A stretch of 64,000 nt of DNA from Dactylis glomerata (Eukaryota > Streptophyta > Magnoliopsida > Poales > Poaceae), in the NCBI GenBank assembly GCA_007115705.1, contig QXEO01000823.1, positions 54,050 through 118,049 of the forward strand, given 5' to 3'. The notes under the pieces were generated by a model. That model was not told where the DNA came from and made no database searches. It was given only the letters and a program-made list of their open reading frames with translations. This document shows, in pieces, positions 41,395 through 49,795 of this stretch (its first letter is position 1; every line of letters starts with the position of its first letter). Position numbers and translations under genes: made by a program.

Positions 41395-44300
41395 TCACTG
41401 GTTTGCATGGATAGAGGATGCATTGGAGCCATCCTCCGATTCATCATCTTCTTCAACTTGGTTTTCAATCAAATCTCCAATCCTGTAGTGCTTCAACCTC
41501 TGGCCATTTACTTTGAATGTTCCCTCAGCTGAGCTATAAACCTCAAAGGCACCATGGCCTAGATCTTTCTTGATAACACAAGGGCCAAACCATCTGGACT
41601 TGAACTTTCCAGAGAACAAGTGTAACTTGGAATCATACACCAGCACTGACTGCCCTTCCTTGAATTCCCTTCTCAGAATGTGGGAGTCATGCCATTTCTT
41701 GGTCTTCTCCTTGTAAATCTTTGCACTTTCATAGGAATCATTCCTGAGCTCCTCAAGCTCACACAACTGCAGTTTCCTCATGTTTCCTGCTTTGCCAATG
41801 TCCAAGTTCAGCTTCCTGATCGCCCAATGCGCTCTGTGCTCCAATTCGACTGGCAGATGGCAAGCCTTGCCATAGACAATTCTGAAAGGTGACATGCCAA
41901 TGGGTGTCTTGTATGCTGTCCTGTAAGCCCACAAAGTGTCGGGCAATTTCATTGACCAATCTCCTCTGGTCTTGGACACAACTTTCTCCAAGATTTGCTT
42001 GATTTCCCTGTTTGACAACTCCACTTGGCCATTGGCCTGCGGATGATAAGGAGTTGTCACTCTGTGATTCTTCACTCCATACTTGGTCAGAAGCTTCTCA
42101 AACTGGTCATTGTTGAAGTGAGCACCACCATCACTGATTACAACTCTTGGCACTCCAAATCTTGGGAAAATGACAGTCTTGAACATTCTACAAATTGCCT
42201 TGGCATCAGCATTAACAGTGGGAATGGCTTCAACCCATTTTGACACATAGTCAACAGCAACTAAAATATGCTTGTAGCCTTGAGAAGATGGCAAGGGTCC
42301 AACAAAATCAACTCCCCAAACATCAAACAATTCCACTTCCAAGATTCCTGTTTGGGGCATTTCATTTCTCTTTGACATCTTTCCTGCTCTTTGACAAGGA
42401 TCACACTTCATTATGTACTCATGAACATCTCTGAACATACTTGGCCAAAAGAAACCAGCTTGCAAAATCTTGGCTTGAGTCTTGAACACTCCAGCATGTC
42501 CTCCATACAATCCTGAATGGCATTGGAACATCACATCACTTTGTTCATCAGAGGGAACACACCTTCTCACAATGCCGTCAGCACAATGTTTGTACAGAAA
42601 AGGTTCATCCCAATAATAACTCTTGACATCATGGAGGAATTTTTTCTTTTGCTGGTAGGAGAGATCTGCTGGCACAATATCACAAGCTAGGAAGTTCACA
42701 AAGTCAGCATACCAAGGTGAAGTGGCACTGACTGCCATGAGCTGTTCTCCTGGCATCAAGTCTTGAATCTCTCTGTTTTCATCAATGTTGATTCTGGACA
42801 AGTGATCAGCAACTGAGTTCTCTGACCCTTTCTTGTCTCTAATTTCTATGTCAAACTCTTGGAGCAGAAGGATCCATCTGATGAGCCTTGGTTTAGCATC
42901 CTTTTTGCTCACTAAATATCTGATTGCTGCATGGTCTGTATAGACAATGCACTTGTGTCCAACCAGGTATGGTCTAAACTTATCAAATGAGAACACAACA
43001 GCAAGCAGCTCCTTCTCTGTGGTGGTGTAATTGATCTGAGCATCATCCAAAGTCTTGCTTGCATAATGTATAACATGTACAGCTTTGTCTTTCCTCTGGC
43101 CAAGGACTGCTCCAACAGCAAAGTCACTTGCATCACACATAAGTTCAAATGGCAGTGTCCAGTCAGGAGGTTGAACAACAGGGGCTGTGATGAGAGCATC
43201 TTTCAATTGATTGAATGCTTGCAAACAAGTGTCATCAAACACAAACTTCACTTCATGATTCAGGAGATTGGTGAGTGGCTTGGCAATATAGGAGAAGTTC
43301 TTGATAAACCTCCTGTAGAAGCCAGCATGGCCCAGGAAGCTTTGAATTCCCTTCACATTTTCCGGGGGGGGGGGGGGTAGCTTGGCAATCACATCTACCT
43401 TTGCCTTGTCCACCTCAATTCCTCTAGCAGACACAAGGTGGCCCAACACAATGCCTTCAGAGACAAGGAAGTGACATTTTTCCCAGTTCAGAATCAAATT
43501 TTGCTCAGAGCATCTGTGAAGGACTAAGGTGAGGTTCTTCAAGCAGGCTTCGAAGTCTTTTCCATACACAGTGAAATCATCCATGAAAACTTCCATAATC
43601 TTCTCAATGTAATCAGAAAATATGGACATCATGCATCTCTGGAAGGTGCCTGGAGCATTGCAAAGGCCAAATGGTAGCCTTTTGTAAGCAAAGGTTCCAT
43701 ATGGGCAGGTGAATGTGGTCTTGTCTTGGTCAGAAGGGTGGATTGGAATCTGCAGAAATCCGGAGTAACCATCAAGGTAGCAGTAGTACTTCTGGCCAGC
43801 AAGTCTCTCTAGCATCTGGTCCATGAATGGCAGAGGGAAGTGATCTTTTCTTGTAGCTTTGTTCAATTTTCTGAAGTCATTCACCATCCTCCATCCTGTA
43901 ACAGGTCTCGTGGTCATGAGCCTTCCTTCTTCATTTTCAACAACAGTGTAGCCACCTTTCTTGGGCACAATGTGGATAGGACTCACCCACTCACTGTCAG
44001 AGATGGGGTATATCATTCCAGCCTTTAACAATTTCAGAACTTCCTTCTTTACTACATCTTGCATAGCAGGGTTTAGTCTCCTCTGTCCTTCTCTTGTTGG
44101 CTTGCTGCCTTCTTCTAAGTGGATCCTGTGAGAACACACTTTCTCACTAATGCCAATGATGTCATCAATGGAATATCCAATGACATTCTTGTACAGCTTC
44201 AGAATAGATAGAAGACTTTCCTCTTGCTCACTTGAAATGGCAGAACTAATAATCACAGGGTGTAACTTTTCCTTCTCCAAGAATGAGTATTTCAGATGGG

Positions 44301-46893
44301 AAGGCAATTCTTTGAGCTCCACAACAGAATGGTGAGCTAGATGAGCTGGTTCTCTTGCACTTGACACAGGTACAATTTCACAAATTTTCACTTCACAGAG
44401 CTGCTGTACATTGGTGGTTTCAGCAGTAACAAAGACTTGAGCTTCAGGCTCTTCTTGCTCAGGTTCTGGCAAAGTTTCTAGCACACTTCTTTCAACAATA
44501 TCAATGGAATGGCAATGTTCAGGAACATTGGGTAAGTGAGTGGCATGTTTCATGCTGAATTCAGCTTGCTCTGATCCAAATTGTAATTTGAGGGTTCCAC
44601 CTTTGACATCAATGATGGCACCAGCAGTTGCCAAGAATGGCCTGCCTAGAATCATTGATTCAGCATTGTCTTCCATCTCTAGCACAACAAAGTCCACAGG
44701 ATATGCAAAGTTGCCAACTTGGACTGGCACATCTTCAAGGACTCCTACTGGTTTTCTCAAGGTTCTATCAGCAAGTTGAAGTGTCATTGGGGTAGGCTTC
44801 AACGTTCCCAGCTGCTGAATCTGGCTTGCAGCAGAGGGTAACACACTCACAGAGGAACCTAAGTCACAAAGGGCTGTGAAGGTTTTTCTTCCCACTACAC
44901 AGGGAATGCTGAAACTTCCAGGGTCTTGTAGCTTCTGGGGCATGTGGTTCAAGATCATAGCACTGCAATCTTCTGTCAAGGCTACTAACTCAGGGCTGTC
45001 CAAAGTCCTCTTCCTTGTGATCAGATCTTTGAAAAACTTTGCATATAGGGGAATGTGCAACACTGCATCCAAGATGGGGATGGTGATTTGCACTTCCTTC
45101 ATGGTCTCAAGGAATTTAGAGTATTGCTTCTCCTCCTTGGTCTTGTCCAATCTCTCTGGAAATGGCACTTTCATCAACAAAGGCTTCTCTGTTGGTTCTG
45201 TGGCAGAGATCTGTGCCTTGGCAAGGTTTTCTGTCTGGGCAGGCTGTCCTGTTGATTGTTCCTGCCTTGGCAGAACAATTTCTGGAGGTGTTTGATGCTG
45301 CACGGTGGGTCTTCTCTGTGGAGCAACATAAGTGACATTTGGTGGGGTTTTGAGTAAGGGTTCAGTGTTCACCCCACTCCTAGTGGTGACTGCATCAATA
45401 ACTTCAGTAGTGGAAAGGGCACCACACTGTTTTGGGTTTTTCTCTGCTTGGGCTGGCAGTTTTCCTTCAGCTTGTTTTCCAATGTTGTTGGTCTGGATTC
45501 CAGCAGTGAGTTGCTGCATAGTCTTGTAGAAAAGTTCAGATTGCATTTTCATAGTTTCTTGCATTCCACTGAACATTTCCTTCTGTAGCTTCATCATTTC
45601 TCCAAGCTCAGATTGGCTGCTACTGCTGGATGAAGTAGTTTGCTGATGTACTGGGTGGTGTTGTTGTTGTGGGTGTTGCACTTGACCTTGGGGTCTGAAA
45701 TTTTGTTGTCCAGGCTGATGGTAACTCTGCTGGGATGCTTGGGCATAGTGCTGCTGCCCTGGTGCTGGGTAACTTTGCTGATTATTGCTCTTGTAAGAAA
45801 GGTTGGGGTGGTTTCTCCAAGAGGGGTTGTAACTTTGGGAATATGGCCCTTGATTCTGGGCATAGTTCACCTCTGATATCATGGCTTCAGGAGGTGCAGA
45901 CAAGGTACATTCCATGAGGGAATGGCCTTCTTTTCCACAAATTGCACAGGCAGAAGTAACTTGGTTGACAGGAACCAAAGCTTGGCTGTTTCTTTCTGTC
46001 ATGAGCTGGGCAAGCTGAGTTGTTAAACTCTCCAACTTGGCTTCCAAAGCATTCTGGCCACTTGACTGAATCTGCAGCTGATTGTTGGGGTGGACAGCTC
46101 TTTCATTTGTCCAGGAGAAGTTGTGTGATGCCATGCTCTCAATCAACTCAGTAGCTTCATCAAGGATCTTGTTCATGATTCCACCTCCAGCAGCTGAATC
46201 AACAAATGATCTGGTTTGCTCTGTCAAACCCTTGTAGAAGGTTTGCAAGATGAGCCATTGCTCCTGGCCATGGTTGGGACACATCCTGATGAGACCTTGG
46301 TATCTCTGCCAAGTATCATACAGGCTTTCTCCTTCATATTGCACAAATCTTGTTATCTTGTCTCTGCACTCGGCTGCTTTGGTTGGAGGGAAATATCTCT
46401 CAAAGAAGGCTTGAAGAACATGTTCCCATGTGTCTCTGCAGTGAATAGGAAGGGAGTGGAACCAAACTTTTGCAAGTCCAGACAGTGAGAAGGGAAACAA
46501 TTGCATCCTGATGGCTTCAGGAGGAACACCATTGTGCTTCAAAGTGTTGCAGTACTCCAAAAAGTTTCTGATATGCTCATGGGGGCTCTCCAAAGCAGAA
46601 CCTTTGAAGGGATTATGTTGCACCATATTGATCAGAGCTGGCTTGATTTCCCAGTTGTTTGCTTGTATTGCAGGCATAATCACATCTGCATTGTTGATCT
46701 GGTCCTTGGGAATCCACAAATCTCTCAACTTCTTATCACCCATGCTGAAATCTGAGGATGATGATTCCAAATCTGAGGCAGAGGTTTCCAAATCTTCAGC
46801 AGAAACTTCAGAAGCTGCTCTCTTTCTTGCAAATAAAGTCCTCTCTGGCTCAGGATCAAATGGGGCTAGTGGAGAATCTTCAGAGGACTGCAT
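41395..46893 (-). CDS. gag-pol: Element C gag-pol polyprotein (intact)
   Basis: 1832 codons from the ATG at 46891-46893; the frame is also open a few codons upstream. The Athila-type gag core (NWEIKPALINMVQHNPFKGS, FPFSLSGLAKVWFHSLP) lies near residues 80-230. The CCHC knuckle CAICGKEGHSLMEC is near 315, a Gln-rich stretch follows to 480, and protease LCDLGSSVSVLP is near 672. RT spans about 950-1130 with FMDDFTVYG. RNase H (DASDFAVGAVLGQ) is near 1250, the integrase finger (HAGVF...CDPCQRAGK) near 1460-1500, and the integrase core (VDFVGP, SDGGAHF, NGQVELSNRE) follows. All catalytic motifs are present and there is no stop or frameshift, so the protein could be active and could mobilise relatives. 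A run of 14 C in the sense strand (43365-43378) codes for prolines near 1170. Confidence 0.92.
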   Translation of the reverse strand: MQSSEDSPLAPFDPEPERTLFARKRAASEVSAEDLETSASDLESSSSDFSMGDKKLRDLWIPKDQINNADVIMPAIQANNWEIKPALINMVQHNPFKGSALESPHEHIRNFLEYCNTLKHNGVPPEAIRMQLFPFSLSGLAKVWFHSLPIHCRDTWEHVLQAFFERYFPPTKAAECRDKITRFVQYEGESLYDTWQRYQGLIRMCPNHGQEQWLILQTFYKGLTEQTRSFVDSAAGGGIMNKILDEATELIESMASHNFSWTNERAVHPNNQLQIQSSGQNALEAKLESLTTQLAQLMTERNSQALVPVNQVTSACAICGKEGHSLMECTLSAPPEAMISEVNYAQNQGPYSQSYNPSWRNHPNLSYKSNNQQSYPAPGQQHYAQASQQSYHQPGQQNFRPQGQVQHPQQQHHPVHQQTTSSSSSSQSELGEMMKLQKEMFSGMQETMKMQSELFYKTMQQLTAGIQTNNIGKQAEGKLPAQAEKNPKQCGALSTTEVIDAVTTRSGVNTEPLLKTPPNVTYVAPQRRPTVQHQTPPEIVLPRQEQSTGQPAQTENLAKAQISATEPTEKPLLMKVPFPERLDKTKEEKQYSKFLETMKEVQITIPILDAVLHIPLYAKFFKDLITRKRTLDSPELVALTEDCSAMILNHMPQKLQDPGSFSIPCVVGRKTFTALCDLGSSVSVLPSAASQIQQLGTLKPTPMTLQLADRTLRKPVGVLEDVPVQVGNFAYPVDFVVLEMEDNAESMILGRPFLATAGAIIDVKGGTLKLQFGSEQAEFSMKHATHLPNVPEHCHSIDIVERSVLETLPEPEQEEPEAQVFVTAETTNVQQLCEVKICEIVPVSSAREPAHLAHHSVVELKELPSHLKYSFLEKEKLHPVIISSAISSEQEESLLSILKLYKNVIGYSIDDIIGISEKVCSHRIHLEEGSKPTREGQRRLNPAMQDVVKKEVLKLLKAGMIYPISDSEWVSPIHIVPKKGGYTVVENEEGRLMTTRPVTGWRMVNDFRKLNKATRKDHFPLPFMDQMLERLAGQKYYCYLDGYSGFLQIPIHPSDQDKTTFTCPYGTFAYKRLPFGLCNAPGTFQRCMMSIFSDYIEKIMEVFMDDFTVYGKDFEACLKNLTLVLHRCSEQNLILNWEKCHFLVSEGIVLGHLVSARGIEVDKAKVDVIAKLPPPPPENVKGIQSFLGHAGFYRRFIKNFSYIAKPLTNLLNHEVKFVFDDTCLQAFNQLKDALITAPVVQPPDWTLPFELMCDASDFAVGAVLGQRKDKAVHVIHYASKTLDDAQINYTTTEKELLAVVFSFDKFRPYLVGHKCIVYTDHAAIRYLVSKKDAKPRLIRWILLLQEFDIEIRDKKGSENSVADHLSRINIDENREIQDLMPGEQLMAVSATSPWYADFVNFLACDIVPADLSYQQKKKFLHDVKSYYWDEPFLYKHCADGIVRRCVPSDEQSDVMFQCHSGLYGGHAGVFKTQAKILQAGFFWPSMFRDVHEYIMKCDPCQRAGKMSKRNEMPQTGILEVELFDVWGVDFVGPLPSSQGYKHILVAVDYVSKWVEAIPTVNADAKAICRMFKTVIFPRFGVPRVVISDGGAHFNNDQFEKLLTKYGVKNHRVTTPYHPQANGQVELSNREIKQILEKVVSKTRGDWSMKLPDTLWAYRTAYKTPIGMSPFRIVYGKACHLPVELEHRAHWAIRKLNLDIGKAGNMRKLQLCELEELRNDSYESAKIYKEKTKKWHDSHILRREFKEGQSVLVYDSKLHLFSGKFKSRWFGPCVIKKDLGHGAFEVYSSAEGTFKVNGQRLKHYRIGDLIENQVEEDDESEDGSNASSIHANQ

Positions 46894-47106
46894 CAACTGA
46901 ATTCCCACGGAGATTAGATGAAATCATTGTTCTACACACAATCACAGACAAGAACTTGATCAAGGGTTAGTGAACTAAATCCCCTAATAAAAGTTCTAAG
47001 CTTGATCACAGACAAGTCATTAAAACAGACAATCAAAGATTGCAAATTGGAACAAGTATTTACACAGCTTAGTCTACTGTAATCTAAGGAAACAATCAAA
47101 AGTTGA

Positions 47107-47124
47107 TCCCCGGCAACGGCGCCA
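47107..47124 (-). promoter_or_regulatory. Element C primer-binding site (tRNA-Asp type)
   Basis: On the minus strand TGGCGCCGTTGCCGGGGA follows the 5' LTR after four bases. This matches the tRNA-Asp 3' end used by Athila elements. Confidence 0.8.
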
Positions 47125-47128
47125 ATTT

Positions 47129-48270
47129 TGATCTACGCTGAGATTATAGGGGGGTTTTTCTAGTCGTCTCCACAGGGATCAACACAAATGAGACTATTTC
47201 CTAATTTCCAGAAGCTAAGCAGAAAAGTGGGGTTTTTGGTGTTGTAAACAGAAAAGTAACAGGAGGTTTTGAGCAGGGAAGTTTTTAACATAACAAATCC
47301 AATGTTTCTTGTTTGTCAGGCAAGGAAACAAAGGACAAACGAGCAAGTGAGGCAGGGATGCATTTTTGGGACTAGATGCAGAGGCTAGTCTTGCACCTAA
47401 CAGATCAGGCAGATGCAACACAGAAATCACAGTAATCTTGGAGTTTACAATGGAGTGTGTCACTCAAACCATAGCAAAGATCCAGGACAAGGTTCAAACT
47501 GTTTTACAACGCAAGATCAACACAACAGATCACAGAGCATGAGGGAAAGGAAGAGAGATTTGCTGTTTGTCACCGAAGGCTTGCCGTGGCAGAGAAATTG
47601 GAGAAGGCAGAGATGTTGCTGTCGTGGCAGAGGATGAAGAGGGATGAGGAAGAGCTTGGCCTTCAGATCCTTCGAGCCTTGTCCATCTTGACGTTCTTGG
47701 AGGTGTTCTTGGTGGTGTTCATGGTGTTCTTGCCTGTGCCGCTGATCTGATCTTGTTGCTAGCAGAGGAGTAGAGGGAAAGGGGGGTGGAAAAGTGAAGG
47801 TTTTTCGGTGTGTTGGACTATGGAGGAGGAAGGTTTTGGTGGAGTGGTGGATGGATGGGATGGAGTGGCTGTGTGTCGATGGGTGTGATGGACATTTTTG
47901 GGAGTGAACCTAGACCTCTCCTTTTAAAGGCTTTTTGTGGCATTCTTGCTGCGGCGTAGAGGAGTAGTGGGAAGTTGGTGGCGGCATCGGCTTTTCTGCT
48001 TTTGCCGATTTTCCTATCTTCTTGTGCCGTGGCAGCCTGTTTCTGCCGTTGGCTTCTTTCTTGCTCCTCAAGATGTACTCTTCCTTTCCTGGTGGCTTGG
48101 TCTGATGTTTGAATTGCTCTGACTTGTAGAATTAAGTGCCTTGGCGCACTGATCTGTGACAAAGGATCAAATGATGTAAAATGTTGGTGCAACACTGGTA
48201 GAAACGAGGTAAAACAGACAAGTTTTATGGTTGCGAGGTTCAGATATATGTGTAAATCTTAGAGTGATCA
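47129..48270 (-). mobile_element. Element C 5' LTR (1142 bp)
   Basis: Virtually identical to 39167-40308. Small open frames inside both LTRs are copies of each other and not genes. The leader between LTR and ATG (46894-47128) is AT-rich and otherwise featureless. Confidence 0.92.
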
Positions 48271-48428
48271 CCAGGCATGCAAATTCCATAGCACCCCTGG
48301 CAGGGAAGCGACCCACTCCACGCGTCAGTGCCGCTTCATGAGATAGCTGGAGCAGCGCGCTCAGCAGCTCCCTGGAGTATCGCAGGCGCAGCCGGCTGGA
48401 GGTCAGGAGGACCAGCAGCACGAGCCGG
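48271..48428 (+). pseudogene. gag: Element B gag, second part (between C and D)
   Basis: AGGGAAGCGACCCACTCCAC and the following 110 bp match, in inverse orientation, A at 12590-12735 (ATYSTRQCRFMRELEQR region). This proves that B continues after C. D starts at 48429; GCCGG (48424-48428) should be its target duplication. Confidence 0.75.
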
Positions 48429-49741
48429 TGTAAGGTCATTTTGCCCTTATATTTATTTTGGTGATGATGACACTTACTTATGGTACTAATATAATCTTCA
48501 AGTTTGTTTCTCAGATTTAGTCCCTTGTGTTCATGATGGTGAAAGGAAGGTGACCCCCCAATTCAAAAAGAAGAAAAGAGTCGGCTTACTCCTTTTTCCG
48601 GTTTGTTTTTGAGTCGTAGGTATGCCGCACTATTAAAAGGGGCTTATGATGAACTTGCTGAGGATAATCTTTTTCCTATAGTTTTCCACCTCTTGTCGAG
48701 TCGAAGAATCATGTATGCCTTGTCCCCGTGCCTTTCTGCCGCAGCCGGAGCAGGGGCCGGAGCAGCTCCGGGCCGTACTCCGGGCGGGGCAGTGAAGCTA
48801 CCAGGCTTCCTGCCTTGCTCCGGAGTACCCCCCAGAGCTGTTCTGGGCCAGGCCGGAGCAGCGGCCGGAGCAGCTCCGGACCGTACTCCGAGCGGAGCAG
48901 TGAAGCTGGCGTGCTTCCACTCTGCTCCGGAGCACTTGCCAGAGCTGCTCCGGGTCAGGCCGGAGCAGTGGCCGGAGCTGCTCTGGGCCACTCCGGAGTG
49001 ACATGTTTTTGTCGCAACGGTCACATTTCGGGGGGCCTTTATAAGCCCCCCTTCTTCTCCAAGGGACACCTTTGCACGAAAAAGAGCTCTAGTTCCTCAC
49101 TTTCTCTCTCCTCCATTGTTGAGCTCCACATTTCCTTGAGTTCTCTCATTCCCCCCAACCAAACCCTAATTCCTTTGGGGAATCGAGAGAGGAGGTCTCG
49201 ATCTACATTTCCACCAAGCCCAAAGTGATTCCTCCTCAAGTTCATCAAGTAGCTTGTTACTCTTGGGTTTGTTGGGAAACCCTAGGCGTGCTAGGTCGCC
49301 CGGAAGCTTCCGGGTTCTGGATTTTCTTTGGGAAAGTTTGTGAGGGTTTGGAGACCACCCTAAGGTCTACCACAAGTGATTGGGCTCCTACTTCGTGGAG
49401 GAGGCTCAAGGAGAAGAAGGTGAGCCTTCGTGGCGCTTGAGTACCCTTCGTGGGGATTCACACCTCTCCAACGGTGACTAGCTCTCTCCCAAGAGAGTGA
49501 ACATCGGGATACATCTTCGTCTCCGTGTGCCTCGGTTATTTCTATCCGAGTTCCTTTACTTGTGTTTTTACCTTTGTGATAGCCTTCGTGCTTGAAGTAC
49601 TTTGCATAGCATCATATAGGTTGTTCACCTATTTGTTAGGCTCACACTTATATTCCGCAAAGCCTAAAACTAGTGAGAAGAAAAGTAAAATTTGTAGAAA
49701 CCTATTCACCCCCCCTCTAGGTTAGACCATCTACACTTTCA
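48429..49741 (+). mobile_element. Element D 5' LTR (1313 bp)
   Basis: It runs from TGTAAGGTCATTTTGCCC to CTACACTTTCA. A TATAAG box at 49040-49045 sits inside a GC hairpin (GGGGGCCTTTATAAGCCCCC, 49031-49050). A GC-rich palindrome cluster lies at 48740-49000. Confidence 0.8.
48740..49000. repeat. GGAGCAGCTCC palindrome cluster in the D LTR
   Basis: About ten copies of CCGGAGCAG / CTGCTCCGG and the palindrome CCGGAGCAGCTCCGG occur, partly as a ~125-bp tandem duplication (GCAGTGAAGCT recurs at about 48790 and 48897). The same motif reappears at 56038-56110 and 56525-56615 near the 3' end of D. Confidence 0.75.
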
Positions 49742-49795
49742 ATTGGTATCAGAGCCAAGGGCTCTTTCTAAGGGCTTAACCGCCTTAAGAGTAAG

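Larger units (their letters stand above)
39167..48270 (-). mobile_element. Element C: young, nearly intact Athila-lineage Gypsy
   Basis: LTRs 39167-40308 and 47129-48270 are 1142 bp each and differ at one base that I can find (G/A near 40055/48017). Flanks are CCAGC (39162-39166) and CCAGG (48271-48275). The minus-oriented interior carries a tRNA-Asp-type primer site, one uninterrupted gag-pol frame and a purine tract. No env-like frame follows pol. With one difference in 1142 bp, the insertion is some tens of thousands of years old at most. Confidence 0.92.

Noticed and set aside
47107..47124. tRNA gene suggested by the tRNA-Asp-like sequence
   Set aside because: Only the 18-nt 3' end complement is present; this is a primer-binding site next to an LTR.
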